The notes beneath the pieces are model-generated. The model worked only from the letters and a program-made list of their open reading frames with translations, had not been told where the DNA came from and did not search any database. This document shows positions 52,611 to 61,413 of a stretch of 64,000 nucleotides of DNA, piece after piece. The translations under genes and the position numbers were made by a program. Source of the stretch: Marinobacter sp. NP-4(2019). Its GTDB lineage: Bacteria > Pseudomonadota > Gammaproteobacteria > Pseudomonadales > Oleiphilaceae. Where the stretch lies: the NCBI RefSeq assembly GCF_003994855.1, contig NZ_CP034142.1:3906001-3970000 (forward strand), read 5' to 3'. Position 1 is the first letter of the stretch. Every line of letters starts with the position of its first letter.

Positions 52611-53660
52611 ATGGATACCCGTCTGCAGATCATGACCCAGTGGGTCCGACAGATTCCCGGCCTGGAGCAGGCCTCCCCCGTTGCGGTTTCGGGAGACGCA
52701 AGTTTCCGTCGTTACTTCCGTGTCATCGGCAACAGTTCCGCTGGCCAGCGTCCGTTTATTGTTATGGATGCACCACCGGAGCATGAAGACTGCCGCCCGT
52801 TCGTGGCCATTGCCCGCCACTGGCACGCCCGGGGCGTATCGGTACCTGACGTAATAGAAGATGATCTGGAGCAGGGCTTCCTGCTACTGGAAGACTTTGG
52901 CGATCGGCTCATGCTGGGCGAGCTGACACCGGACACGGCGGAACGGCTGTACCAGGGCGCGCTGACGGAACTTCTGCGCATACAGCAGCTCACTGAGACA
53001 CCGGATTACCTCCTGCCGCCCTACGACACCGCACTGCTTGACCGTGAGATGGCGTTGTTCCCCGACTGGCTGCTGACCCGCAAGCTGGGGTTTGACCTGT
53101 CGAACGGGGAACGGGCAATGCTGGATACCAGCTTTGCCTACTTACGGGAATCCGCGCTTGCCCAGCCGGAAGTCACCGTGCACCGGGATTATCATTCCCG
53201 CAATCTCCTGGTCCGTCCCGACACCGACCTTCCCGGAGTGATCGATTTTCAGGATGCCGTGCGTGGACCGGTGACCTACGATCTGGTTTCCCTGCTAAAG
53301 GATTGTTACATCCGCTGGCCGGAGGCGGACATTGCCCGCTGGGTGGAACACTACCGTCAGATCAGTCTGGCCGCGGGACTGCATAAGGCCGACCGGGATA
53401 CGTTCCGGCAATGGTTTGAACTGATGGGCATGCAACGGCACCTGAAAGCCTCCGGCATCTTCGCGCGCCTGTCCCTCCGCGATGGCAAGGATGGCTACCT
53501 GGCCGATATTCCCCGTACTGTCTACTACCTGATCGAAGCCAGTGCCAGACAGGGCGCCCTGCGACACTTCCACGAATGGTTATCGGACACCGTGATGCCA
53601 AGAATTGAGCAGGTGATCGGCCCGGCACCTTCGAACGCCACGGAGAAGGAGTTACCGTGA
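52611..53660 (+). CDS. amgK: AmgK-type N-acetylmuramate/N-acetylglucosamine kinase (aminoglycoside-phosphotransferase fold)
   Basis: 349 residues. Kinase features: VSGDASFRRYFRV near residue 25, EDFGDRLMLGEL near 92, catalytic VTVHRDYHSRNLLV near 185, and the metal Asp in GVIDFQDAVRGPVTYDL near 205. In Pseudomonas AmgK phosphorylates MurNAc at C1 for peptidoglycan recycling, with MurU making UDP-MurNAc next. The same pair is here: murU starts in the stop region of this gene (53657). The divergent neighbour is lptD, as in Pseudomonas. A TATACT box at about 52534 may be its -10. Confidence 0.9.
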   Translation: MDTRLQIMTQWVRQIPGLEQASPVAVSGDASFRRYFRVIGNSSAGQRPFIVMDAPPEHEDCRPFVAIARHWHARGVSVPDVIEDDLEQGFLLLEDFGDRLMLGELTPDTAERLYQGALTELLRIQQLTETPDYLLPPYDTALLDREMALFPDWLLTRKLGFDLSNGERAMLDTSFAYLRESALAQPEVTVHRDYHSRNLLVRPDTDLPGVIDFQDAVRGPVTYDLVSLLKDCYIRWPEADIARWVEHYRQISLAAGLHKADRDTFRQWFELMGMQRHLKASGIFARLSLRDGKDGYLADIPRTVYYLIEASARQGALRHFHEWLSDTVMPRIEQVIGPAPSNATEKELP

Positions 53661-54355
53661 AGGCGATGATCCTCGCCGCCGGCAAGGGTGAACGTATGCG
53701 ACCACTGACGCTCACCACCCCCAAGCCTTTGCTGGAAGCCGGTGGAAGCCCCCTGATCGTTCACCATCTGCAACATCTGAGGCGCGCCGGCTTTGAACAG
53801 GTGGTCATCAACCATGCCTGGCTCGGCGACCAGATTGAGTCCGCTCTGGATGACGGCAACCGGTTTGGTTTATGCATTGAGTACTCGCGGGAAGACTCGC
53901 CGCTGGAAACCGCTGGCGGCATCGTTAAGGCCCTGCCCATGCTGGTCGCCGGCGGTGACGACTGGTTCCTGGTCATCAATGGGGACATCTGGTGCGACTT
54001 TGACCTGACCCGCCTGACACCCCCCGAGGACGCCGACGCCCTGCTGGTACTCACCGACAACCCTGGCCATAATCCCGGAGGCGACTTCCACCTTCGCGAC
54101 GATGGCCATGCAACCTCCGACGGAGGCGACAAACTGACGTTCTCCGGTATCAGCCTGCTTCATCGGCGCCTGTTCGAAGGGCTACCTCAAGGGCCCCGAA
54201 AGCTGGCACCGATCCTGCGCACGGCGATGACCGAGAACCGGGTCCGGGGCATACGTCACGAAGGGGCCTGGATGGACATCGGCACCCCCGACCGCTTGCG
54301 CCAACTGGACAGCCTGCTCCGCGCGGAGCCAGGGGTAGACCATGGCAGCAAATGA
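53657..54355 (+). CDS. murU: N-acetylmuramate alpha-1-phosphate uridylyltransferase
   Basis: 232 residues. Nucleotidyltransferase motif MILAAGKGERMRPLTLTTPKPLLEAG (3-28), metal Asp in VINGDIWCDFDL near 106, and a closing WMDIGTPDRLRQLD. With AmgK it forms the recycling route from MurNAc to UDP-MurNAc that bypasses de novo synthesis and gives intrinsic fosfomycin tolerance in Pseudomonas. It overlaps amgK by 4 bases at its start and the J-domain gene by 14 at its end. Confidence 0.92.
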   Translation: MKAMILAAGKGERMRPLTLTTPKPLLEAGGSPLIVHHLQHLRRAGFEQVVINHAWLGDQIESALDDGNRFGLCIEYSREDSPLETAGGIVKALPMLVAGGDDWFLVINGDIWCDFDLTRLTPPEDADALLVLTDNPGHNPGGDFHLRDDGHATSDGGDKLTFSGISLLHRRLFEGLPQGPRKLAPILRTAMTENRVRGIRHEGAWMDIGTPDRLRQLDSLLRAEPGVDHGSK

Positions 54356-55100
54356 TCGCGACAACATGTTGCCCGCCCGGCTCGAGGCCGAGTTTTCCGT
54401 ACTATTGAAAGAGCTGTCCTCCTGCGGACACCAGGCCAGCGAGTTGATCACGCGAACCGGTCTCCCCGGGTGGAGCCTCCGTAGCCTGTTCTTCTTCCTG
54501 GGTTATATCGCCAAGTCCGAGGGGCGTGTCACCGAAGCCGATATCGGCTTTGCTGAATCCCTGATGAAAGCACTGAAACTGTCACGACGCCAGCGGCGTA
54601 AGGCCATCCACTGGTTCCAGAAAGGCAAGAGTGCCAAGGACCTGCCAGCCTTAAGGGCGCTGAGACTGCGACTGGTGCACTATCTGTGGCCTTCACCCGC
54701 GCTGCGGGTTGCTATTTGTCTATGCCACGCCGCCCAACTTCAGGGCAAACCTCGCAAGCCCCGCCGTTATCGCTGCGAGGACGCCATCGACCAACTCGGA
54801 CTGCCGGTCAAAGTCAGTGACGATATTCTCGAGAGCTACGCCTGCAAGGTCTGGATCACGCAACCGGAAAGCCAGCCCCAACCCACCAGCTATGAACAGG
54901 CCTGCCAGTTGCTGGGCGTCACCCGGCGCGAACCGCTGGAAGGCATCAAGCGTGCCTACCGCAAGAAAGTGTCGGAATGCCACCCGGACAAGCTTGCGCA
55001 GCAGGCCCTTAACGCCGTTGAAAAGGCTCGGGCCAAAGATCGCCTGTTGCGTTACCAGCAGGCATGGGAACTGATCAGACGCCACCACGCTCAGTCGTAA
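54342..55100 (+). CDS. DjlA-like co-chaperone: TerB-like domain plus J domain
   Basis: 252 residues. The N-terminal 150 residues look like TerB (LRSLFFFLGYIAKSEGRVTEADIGFAESLM at about 47-76). The C-terminus is a J domain: YEQACQLLGVTRREPLEGIKRAYRKKVSECHPDKLAQQ with HPD near residue 215. There is no N-terminal membrane segment like that of E. coli DjlA. It overlaps murU by 14 bases. The likely partner is DnaK; the client is unknown. Confidence 0.87.
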   Translation: MAANDRDNMLPARLEAEFSVLLKELSSCGHQASELITRTGLPGWSLRSLFFFLGYIAKSEGRVTEADIGFAESLMKALKLSRRQRRKAIHWFQKGKSAKDLPALRALRLRLVHYLWPSPALRVAICLCHAAQLQGKPRKPRRYRCEDAIDQLGLPVKVSDDILESYACKVWITQPESQPQPTSYEQACQLLGVTRREPLEGIKRAYRKKVSECHPDKLAQQALNAVEKARAKDRLLRYQQAWELIRRHHAQS

Positions 55101-55111
55101 ACCGACCAGCG

Positions 55112-55945
55112 TCAGTCAGCTTTTAACCAGGCCTGCATGCGGTTGGCCAATGCCCGTGCATCGCGAACCTCGGGGCGCACGCCCATAGCGACAACCTGAG
55201 TCTGATAACCACCGACACCGGCTTTTTTCAGGCGTGCCATGCGCCGGCCTGGCCTCACGGGAAGAGCATCCAGATCCTCACGGGAGCTGTAGAGATGGAG
55301 CACCGACAGGGCATCCTGTCCGGCAAGGGCTTCGCTCAGCACAGACTCGTCACCGGAATGAAAGCGTGGTGCAATCCACACCATCTCACCGGCAAAATCA
55401 TTATCACCCGCGAAGCGGGCGACATGGACAGCGCCCTGCCCCACAGCCGCCAACACCACCCGCTCATAACCACGCCCTTTCAGCTCTGCCTTCGCTGCAC
55501 CCAGCAGATTCTGAACCGAAGCGTTGTATTCGGACTCAAGGTCAGCCAGATCACCATCATCCATGACATCAATCATTACTGTCTCCGCGCCCTCATCCGC
55601 CACGCGGCCCGCGCCAGCGTTACGATCATCGCCGTATCGCCGGGCCTGCTGCACTGGATAGGGTGGCGCCTCCAGTCCCAGCGACATCACCGCCCAGCCC
55701 GAAGGGGTAAGTGATTCACCCAGAGCGGCTAACAGATTTGCGCTCGCCGACTGACCTTCATCCGCCAATATCAGCAGCGCTCCCCTAACAGGTACCCGCA
55801 ACTCTGGCTCGAACATCGCCACCCCGATTTCATCACCGCCCAGGTTCAGCCGGACAACATCCTGCGCATGAACCGGTCCCGCAACGACCATGGCCAGCAT
55901 CGCCAACAACAGCACCCATTGATTAGCCCAATTGCTCACACGCAC
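55112..55945 (-). CDS. DUF3530 secreted alpha/beta-hydrolase-like protein
   Basis: 277 residues with a Sec signal (about 1-27, ending VHAQ). The chain follows DUF3530: RGALLILADEGQSASANLLAALGESLTPSGWAVMSLGLEAPP at about 55-96, and an elbow-like VVLAAVGQGAVHVARF near 165. There Gln replaces the nucleophile Ser of the GxSxG of hydrolases, so it may be catalytically dead. It converges with the J-domain gene and diverges from rpe. Confidence 0.75.
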   Translation of the reverse strand: MRVSNWANQWVLLLAMLAMVVAGPVHAQDVVRLNLGGDEIGVAMFEPELRVPVRGALLILADEGQSASANLLAALGESLTPSGWAVMSLGLEAPPYPVQQARRYGDDRNAGAGRVADEGAETVMIDVMDDGDLADLESEYNASVQNLLGAAKAELKGRGYERVVLAAVGQGAVHVARFAGDNDFAGEMVWIAPRFHSGDESVLSEALAGQDALSVLHLYSSREDLDALPVRPGRRMARLKKAGVGGYQTQVVAMGVRPEVRDARALANRMQAWLKAD

Positions 55946-56035
55946 CCTCTCTTCCGCAGCGAAAAAACATCATCAAACTGTTAGACTAGTGTCCCGACTG
56001 ACCACGCCATTATCAATGTCATTGAGAGAGCCGTC

Positions 56036-56722
56036 ATGAACCCTTACCAGATTGCCCCATCGATCCTGTCCGCGGATTTTGCACGACTGGGGGAAGAAGT
56101 CGATACCGTTCTCGCAGCCGGAGCGGACATCGTGCACTTCGATGTCATGGACAATCACTACGTACCCAACCTGACCATCGGCCCGATGGTCTGCGAGGCC
56201 CTGCGTAAGCATGGCGTCACCGCCCCCATCGATGTCCACCTGATGGTCTCTCCGGTGGATGACCTGATTCGCATGTTCATTGACGCCGGCGCGACCTACA
56301 TCACCTTCCACCCGGAGGCCTCCGCGCACATCGATCGCTCCCTGCAATTGATCCGTGACGGTGGCTGCAAGGCCGGCCTGGTGTTCAACCCGGCCACCCC
56401 CCTGCACTACCTGGATCACGTGATGGACAAGCTCGACATGATCCTGCTGATGTCGGTGAACCCGGGGTTCGGTGGCCAGAGCTTTATCCCCGGCACCCTC
56501 GACAAGTTGCGGGAAGCCCGCAAGCGCATCGATGCCAGCGGCCACAACATTCGCCTGGAAATCGACGGCGGTGTCAAGGTGAACAACATCCGAGAGATCG
56601 CGGAAGCCGGAGCCGACACCTTTGTCGCCGGCTCCGCCATCTTCAACACCGACGATTACAAGGCCACCATCGACCAGATGCGAGCCGAGCTGGAGCTGGC
56701 CAGAAAGAGCATAGACCAATGA
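56036..56722 (+). CDS. rpe: Ribulose-phosphate 3-epimerase
   Basis: 228 residues. TIM barrel with IAPSILSADFARLGEEV (6-22), HFDVMDNHYVPNLTIGPMV near 34, DVHLMVSPVDD near 68, and LLMSVNPGFGGQSFIPGTLDKL near 137. The metal ligands (two His, two Asp) are within these. It interconverts ribulose and xylulose 5-phosphates. It overlaps gph by 4 bases (ATGA). Confidence 0.96.
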   Translation: MNPYQIAPSILSADFARLGEEVDTVLAAGADIVHFDVMDNHYVPNLTIGPMVCEALRKHGVTAPIDVHLMVSPVDDLIRMFIDAGATYITFHPEASAHIDRSLQLIRDGGCKAGLVFNPATPLHYLDHVMDKLDMILLMSVNPGFGGQSFIPGTLDKLREARKRIDASGHNIRLEIDGGVKVNNIREIAEAGADTFVAGSAIFNTDDYKATIDQMRAELELARKSIDQ

Positions 56723-57408
56723 GCCTGAAGGGCCTGTTCAATGCCCGCTGGCCCGGCGTCGCCCTGTTCGATCTTGACGGCACCCTGGTGGACAGCGCGC
56801 CGGATCTGGCAGCCGCCGTTGACCAGATGCTGGAACACCTCAGCCGGCCTGCCGCCGGCATCAACAAGGTGCGGCAGTGGGTCGGCAACGGCGCTGCGAT
56901 CCTGGTACGCCGGGCACTGGCAGACTCCATTGACTGGGAACCGGTCGATGCCAAAAACGACGCGCTGTTCAATGATGCCATGGCCATCTTCTACCATGCC
57001 TATACACAACTTAACGGCCGGCATTCCGTGGTCTACGATGGGGTGGAGGATTGCCTGGCACATCTGGCCGAACAGGGGTGCCGGATGGCGGTGGTCACCA
57101 ACAAACCGGAACAGTTCGTGGCGCCGCTGCTCGAACATATGGGCCTCGAACACTGGTTCGACCTGACCATTGGCGGCGATACCCTGACCGTCAAGAAACC
57201 CGACCCCGCCCCGCTGCTCCACGCCATGGAGGCCCTCAAAGGTACCCCTGGCACCACGGTGATGGTGGGTGACTCGGCAGCGGACATCAACGCCGCCCTG
57301 GCAGCGGGCATTCCATGCGTGGCGGTACGCTATGGCTACAATTACGGCCCACCCGTGGACTCCCTGGGTGCGGACACAGTGGTTGATTCACTGGCTGAGC
57401 TTTTGTAA
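56719..57408 (+). CDS. gph: Phosphoglycolate phosphatase
   Basis: 229 residues of the HAD superfamily. Motif I FDLDGTLVDSAPDLAAAVDQML (about 17-38), motif II VVTNKP near 120, motif III Lys in TLTVKKPDPAPLLHAM near 155, and motif IV MVGDSAADINAALAAGI near 180. It removes 2-phosphoglycolate from DNA repair and oxygenation. rpe-gph-trpE is a common order in gammaproteobacteria, so trp expression may partly depend on this transcript. Confidence 0.93.
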   Translation: MSLKGLFNARWPGVALFDLDGTLVDSAPDLAAAVDQMLEHLSRPAAGINKVRQWVGNGAAILVRRALADSIDWEPVDAKNDALFNDAMAIFYHAYTQLNGRHSVVYDGVEDCLAHLAEQGCRMAVVTNKPEQFVAPLLEHMGLEHWFDLTIGGDTLTVKKPDPAPLLHAMEALKGTPGTTVMVGDSAADINAALAAGIPCVAVRYGYNYGPPVDSLGADTVVDSLAELL

Positions 57409-57426
57409 TCTCACAAGGATATTACG

Positions 57427-57537
57427 TTGATCACTTCATTTCGGGAGATTCCTGCCGTGCAGGGACTGAATCTGACTGCAGCGCGAGGCATCCTGACAAC
57501 CCGCGCAACACGATGGTGGCGATGGCGCACTGGCTGA
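57427..57537 (+). CDS. trpL: trp leader peptide
   Basis: 36 codons starting at TTG, with AAGGA 7 bases upstream. The end reads TTRATRWWRWRTG and stop: three Trp codons in four positions (57514-57525). It lies 18 bases after gph and 124 bases before trpE. Two hairpins follow, GTTGGG/CCCCAAC (57554-57571) and CGATGG/CCATCG (57571-57588), but no T-run, so control may act on translation or through another terminator form rather than a standard intrinsic attenuator. Confidence 0.7.
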   Translation: MITSFREIPAVQGLNLTAARGILTTRATRWWRWRTG

Positions 57538-57661
57538 ATCAGGCCAGCGGCCGGTTGGGCAGTGCCCCAACGATGGCCGCAACCATCGGCTGGACTGTGA
57601 ACGGCCAGACACCGGGAACAGTACCAGCCAACGAGCAGATCAGATTTCAGGAAACCGTTAC

Positions 57662-59149
57662 ATGACACCCGAGCAATTCGCCGAGCTCGCAGAGGCCGGC
57701 TTTAACCGTATCCCGGTATACCGCGAAGTCCTGGCCGACCTGGACACGCCCCTGAGCACCTATCTCAAGCTGGCCAGCGGTCCCTATTCCTACCTGTTTG
57801 AATCCGTTCAGGGCGGCGAGAAATGGGGTCGGTATTCCATCATCGGCCTGCCCTGCCGCGAAGTCCTCAAGGTTCACGATCACCGGATCACCATTACCCG
57901 TGACGACCAGGTCATCGAGGAAACCGAAGTGGACGATCCCCTGGCCTTTGTCGAGCAATACCAGGCGAGATTCAACGCGCCGGATCTAGAGGAACTGCCC
58001 CGCTTCAACGGCGGCCTGGTTGGCTATTTCGGTTACGACACCGTGCGCTACATCGAGAAGCGCCTGCGCCAGAGCTGCCCGCCGGATCAAATCGGCACCC
58101 CGGACATCCTGTTGATGGTGTCCGATGAGATCGTGGTCTTCGACAACCTGCGCGGCAAACTGCACCTGATTGTACACGCCGATCCAGCAGTGAAGGGCGC
58201 CTACGAGCAGGCCCAGCAACGTATCAATGACCTGGAGTCACGGCTGCACCGGCAAACCGCCGATGCCCCCCGAACGCCGGAAAGCCTGCGCGGCAAGACG
58301 GTGGATGAAAGCGACTTCATCTCCGGTTTCAATCAGGAAAAATTCGAAGCCGCCGTGGGCCGGATCAAGGAATACGTGCTTGATGGCGATGTCATGCAAA
58401 CGGTCATCTCCCAGCGCATGTCGATCCCATTCGAAGCGCCGCCGCTGAACCTGTACCGATCACTACGGGTACTGAATCCGTCTCCGTACATGTACTTCCT
58501 CGATCTGGACGACTTCCAGATCGTGGGTTCTTCACCGGAAATCCTGGCGCGGGTGGAAGACGAGGAAGTCACCGTTCGCCCCATCGCCGGTACCCGCAAG
58601 CGCGGCGCGACCGAGGCGGAGGACCGGGCAATGGAAGCCGAGCTGTTGGCCGATCCCAAGGAGATCGCCGAGCACCTGATGCTGATCGACCTGGGCCGCA
58701 ACGATGCCGGACGGGTGTCCGAGACCGGCACCGTGAAACTGACCGACAAGATGATCGTGGAGCGTTACTCCCACGTCATGCACATCGTTTCCAACGTCAC
58801 CGGGCGCCTGAAGGAAAACACCAGTTGCCTGGATGTCCTGCGCGCCACCCTGCCCGCCGGCACCCTCAGTGGCGCCCCCAAGATCCGCGCCATGGAAATC
58901 ATCGACGAACTGGAACCGGTGAAACGGGGCGTCTATGGCGGCGCCGTAGGCTACCTGTCCTTCAACGGCAACATGGACACCGCCATCGCCATCCGCACGG
59001 CGGTGATCAAGGACAACACCCTGCATATCCAGGCCGGAGCCGGCGTGGTGGCCGACTCGGTGCCCCGTCTCGAGTGGAAGGAAACCATGAACAAGGGCCG
59101 CGCGATCTTCCGCGCCGTCGCCATGACCTACAACGATTTCGACCACTGA
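57662..59149 (+). CDS. trpE: Anthranilate synthase component I
   Basis: 495 residues. It makes anthranilate from chorismate with ammonia supplied by TrpG. An N-terminal feedback site (SYLFESVQGGEKWGRYSIIG is read at about 41-60, the LLES-like motif) binds tryptophan. The catalytic part has DVMQTVISQRMSIPF near 240, PSPYMYFLDLDD near 275, AGTRKRGATEAED near 310, DLGRNDAGRVS near 345, and LPAGTLSGAPKIRAMEII near 395. A Trp-rich leader peptide precedes it, and trpG follows after 16 bases. Confidence 0.97.
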   Translation: MTPEQFAELAEAGFNRIPVYREVLADLDTPLSTYLKLASGPYSYLFESVQGGEKWGRYSIIGLPCREVLKVHDHRITITRDDQVIEETEVDDPLAFVEQYQARFNAPDLEELPRFNGGLVGYFGYDTVRYIEKRLRQSCPPDQIGTPDILLMVSDEIVVFDNLRGKLHLIVHADPAVKGAYEQAQQRINDLESRLHRQTADAPRTPESLRGKTVDESDFISGFNQEKFEAAVGRIKEYVLDGDVMQTVISQRMSIPFEAPPLNLYRSLRVLNPSPYMYFLDLDDFQIVGSSPEILARVEDEEVTVRPIAGTRKRGATEAEDRAMEAELLADPKEIAEHLMLIDLGRNDAGRVSETGTVKLTDKMIVERYSHVMHIVSNVTGRLKENTSCLDVLRATLPAGTLSGAPKIRAMEIIDELEPVKRGVYGGAVGYLSFNGNMDTAIAIRTAVIKDNTLHIQAGAGVVADSVPRLEWKETMNKGRAIFRAVAMTYNDFDH

Positions 59150-59165
59150 GGCGGAGGAACAGATT

Positions 59166-59744
59166 ATGTTGCTGATGATCGATAACTACGATTCCTTCAC
59201 CTACAACGTGGTGCAATACCTGGCGGAACTGGGTGCGGATGTTCATGTGTACCGCAACGACGAAATCACCGTGGAGGAAATCGAGGCCCTGAAACCGGAG
59301 CGCCTGGTGATCTCACCAGGCCCCTGCACCCCCAACGAGGCAGGCATCTCCATGGCGGCGATCCGCCACTTTGCCGGCAAGCTGCCGATCCTGGGCATTT
59401 GCCTTGGCCACCAGGCCATCGGACAGGTCTATGGCGGCGATGTGATCCGCGCCGGGCGGGTGATGCACGGCAAGGTGTCCCCGGTCTACCACAAGGACCT
59501 GGGCGTCTTTCGCGGCCTGAGCAACCCGCTGCAGGCAACCCGCTATCACAGCCTGGTGATCGACAAGGACACCCTGCCGGATTGCCTGGAAGTGACGGCG
59601 TGGACTCGCAACGACGACGGCTCGGTGGAGGAAATCATGGGGGTTCGTCACAAGACGCTGCCCATAGAGGGGGTTCAGTTTCACCCTGAGTCGATTATGA
59701 CTGAGCAGGGGCATGAGTTGCTTCGGAACTTTCTTCGAAGTTAG
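59166..59744 (+). CDS. trpG: Anthranilate synthase component II (glutamine amidotransferase)
   Basis: 192 residues. Class I amidotransferase: oxyanion strand VISPGPCTPNEAGIS (48-62), nucleophile Cys79 in LGICLGHQAIGQVYGG, and His173/Glu175 in VQFHPESIMTEQGHELL. It releases ammonia for TrpE and may also serve p-aminobenzoate synthesis, since no separate pabA is seen in the window. Two palindromic repeat elements separate it from trpD. Confidence 0.96.
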   Translation: MLLMIDNYDSFTYNVVQYLAELGADVHVYRNDEITVEEIEALKPERLVISPGPCTPNEAGISMAAIRHFAGKLPILGICLGHQAIGQVYGGDVIRAGRVMHGKVSPVYHKDLGVFRGLSNPLQATRYHSLVIDKDTLPDCLEVTAWTRNDDGSVEEIMGVRHKTLPIEGVQFHPESIMTEQGHELLRNFLRS

Positions 59745-59780
59745 TTTTGTTGGGTTGCCCTGGGGTCTGGTTCTGATTCC

Positions 59781-59894
59781 GGGCAGTAAGGGGGAGAGGG
59801 TTCCCCAAACGCGCCTCAAGACGTCCCTGTGCGGCTCGGGCTCCGCCATCCATGGCTCCGCACGGTTTGGGTAACCCTCTCCCCCTTACTGCCC
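59781..59894 (-). repeat. Palindromic repeat element C
   Basis: Arms 59781-59810 and 59865-59894 pair over 30 bases with one mismatch (GGGCAGTAAGGGGGAGAGGG at the outer end). On the minus strand the core reads GTGCGGAGCCATGGATGGCG then GCACAGGGACGT. It begins 37 bases after the trpG stop, core orientation opposite to the gene. Confidence 0.92.
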
Positions 59895-59998
59895 TATTAG
59901 CATGTTATTCCAGTGTGTTCTCCACTCACGGCTGGAACGGCAAAGAAAAATTTAGGGGAACTGAGCACTGAATAAACCCTCACCCAGGGTCAAAGGGA

Positions 59999-60105
59999 GA
60001 TGGCTGGGGTGCCCCCTTCCAAAACCGTGCGGAGCCATGGATGGCGGAGCCGAGCGTACAGGGACGTATTCACAGCGTGTTTTGGAAGGGGGCACCCCAG
60101 CCATC
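59999..60105 (+). repeat. Palindromic repeat element D
   Basis: Arms 59999-60025 and 60079-60105 are perfect 27-base complements (GATGGCTGGGGTGCCCCCTT at the outer end). The core CGTGCGGAGCCATGGATGGC...CGTACAGGGACGTATTCAC is shared with C, E and F. It lies 117 bases before trpD. Confidence 0.93.
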
Positions 60106-60222
60106 GACCGAACTCCCAGCCAGAGGGCTAGCCCAACAACCGGTCCTACACCCGGCAGGAACTTGCTAAGCTAAACTGAAGCACAGAATACAAAACAGCA
60201 GATCAACCCAAGGGGCCCATTA

Positions 60223-61251
60223 ATGGACATGAAAGAAGCACTGAACCGCATTGCCTCCAACCTGGATCTGTCACGGGAGGAAATGAAGGACGTCATGCGC
60301 ATCGTCATGAAGGGAGAAGCCACCGATGCGCAAATCGGGGCCTTTCTCATGGGGCTGCGTCTGAAGAGTGAAACCATCGACGAAATCACCGGCGCTACCG
60401 AAGTCATGCGTGAGCTGGCAACCGGGGTCACGGTCAACGCCGAACCACTAGTGGACATTGTCGGCACCGGCGGCGATGGCGCCAACCTGTTCAACGTGTC
60501 CTCCGCCGCGTCTTTCGTGGTGGCGGCGGCCGGCGGCTTTGTCGCCAAACACGGCAACCGGGGCGTGTCCTCGAAAAGCGGCAGCGCCGATCTGATCGAG
60601 AAAGCCGGCATCAACCTGAACATGAAACCCGAGGAAGTGGCTCGCTGTGTCGAACAGATCGGCGTCGGGTTCATGTTTGCGCCCGCCCATCATGGCGCCA
60701 TGAAACACGCCATCGGCCCACGCAAGGAACTGGGCTGCCGGACCATTTTCAATATTCTCGGCCCGATGACCAACCCGGCGGGCGTGAAGCGGCAGCTGGT
60801 GGGCGTGTTTACCCGCGAGCTTTGCCGTCCGATGGCCGAAGTACTTTATCGCCTGGGTGCCGAACATATCATGGTGGTGTGTTCCAAAGACGGCCTGGAT
60901 GAAATCAGTCTGGCCAGCCCTACCCATGTGGCGGAACTGAAGAACGGTGAGATCACCGAGTACGACCTGACCCCGGAGGATCTGGGCATCAAGAGCCAGT
61001 CGCTGGTTGGTCTGACCGTGGATTCCTCCGAGGAGTCCCTGAAGCTGATCCGGGCGGCCTTTGGTCGTGGCCACGATGAGATGGCCGAGAAAGCCCGGGA
61101 TCTGATTGCCCTGAATGCCGGTGCTGCCATCTACGTGGCGGGCCTGGCCGATACCCCGGCAGACGGTGTCGAGATGGCCCTGGACGCGATGGGGTCCGGA
61201 CTGGCAGCGGGCAAGATGTCCGAGTTGGCTGACTTTTCTCAGTGTTTTTAA
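60223..61251 (+). CDS. trpD: Anthranilate phosphoribosyltransferase
   Basis: 342 residues. It transfers phosphoribose from PRPP to anthranilate. Signatures: VDIVGTGGDGANLFNVSSAASFVVAAAGG (about 78-106, PRPP loop), KHGNRGVSSKSGSADLIEKAG near 108-128, FMFAPAHHGAMKHAIGPRKELGCRTIFNILGPMTNPA near 148-185, and a C-terminal AGLADTPADGVEMA. It is separated from trpC by 162 bases containing element E. Confidence 0.96.
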   Translation: MDMKEALNRIASNLDLSREEMKDVMRIVMKGEATDAQIGAFLMGLRLKSETIDEITGATEVMRELATGVTVNAEPLVDIVGTGGDGANLFNVSSAASFVVAAAGGFVAKHGNRGVSSKSGSADLIEKAGINLNMKPEEVARCVEQIGVGFMFAPAHHGAMKHAIGPRKELGCRTIFNILGPMTNPAGVKRQLVGVFTRELCRPMAEVLYRLGAEHIMVVCSKDGLDEISLASPTHVAELKNGEITEYDLTPEDLGIKSQSLVGLTVDSSEESLKLIRAAFGRGHDEMAEKARDLIALNAGAAIYVAGLADTPADGVEMALDAMGSGLAAGKMSELADFSQCF

Positions 61252-61279
61252 TACCGGTCTGCAAACGTTGCAGCCGGAC

Positions 61280-61389
61280 GAGCCGGTGGGGTATCCCTTC
61301 CGAAACACGCCCGTGAATACGTCCCTGTAGGGCTTGGCTGCAGCCATCCATGGCTGCAGACAGTTTCGGAAGGGATACCCCACCGGCTC
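61280..61389 (-). repeat. Palindromic repeat element E
   Basis: Arms 61280-61306 and 61363-61389 are perfect 27-base complements (GAGCCGGTGGGGTATCCCTT at the outer end). The core on the minus strand reads GCAGCCATGGATGGCTGCAG then CCCTACAGGGACGTATTCAC. It starts 28 bases after the trpD stop and ends 24 bases before trpC. Confidence 0.93.
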
Positions 61390-61413
61390 TCGCAAACTTT
61401 TTACGGGCCTGAT

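Larger units (their letters stand above)
59745..60222. other. 478-base gap inside the trp cluster holding two palindromic elements
   Basis: No gene. Elements C and D occupy nearly half; between them are 104 bases without clear features. An independent promoter for trpD could lie in 60106-60222, but I see no convincing boxes. Confidence 0.6.
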
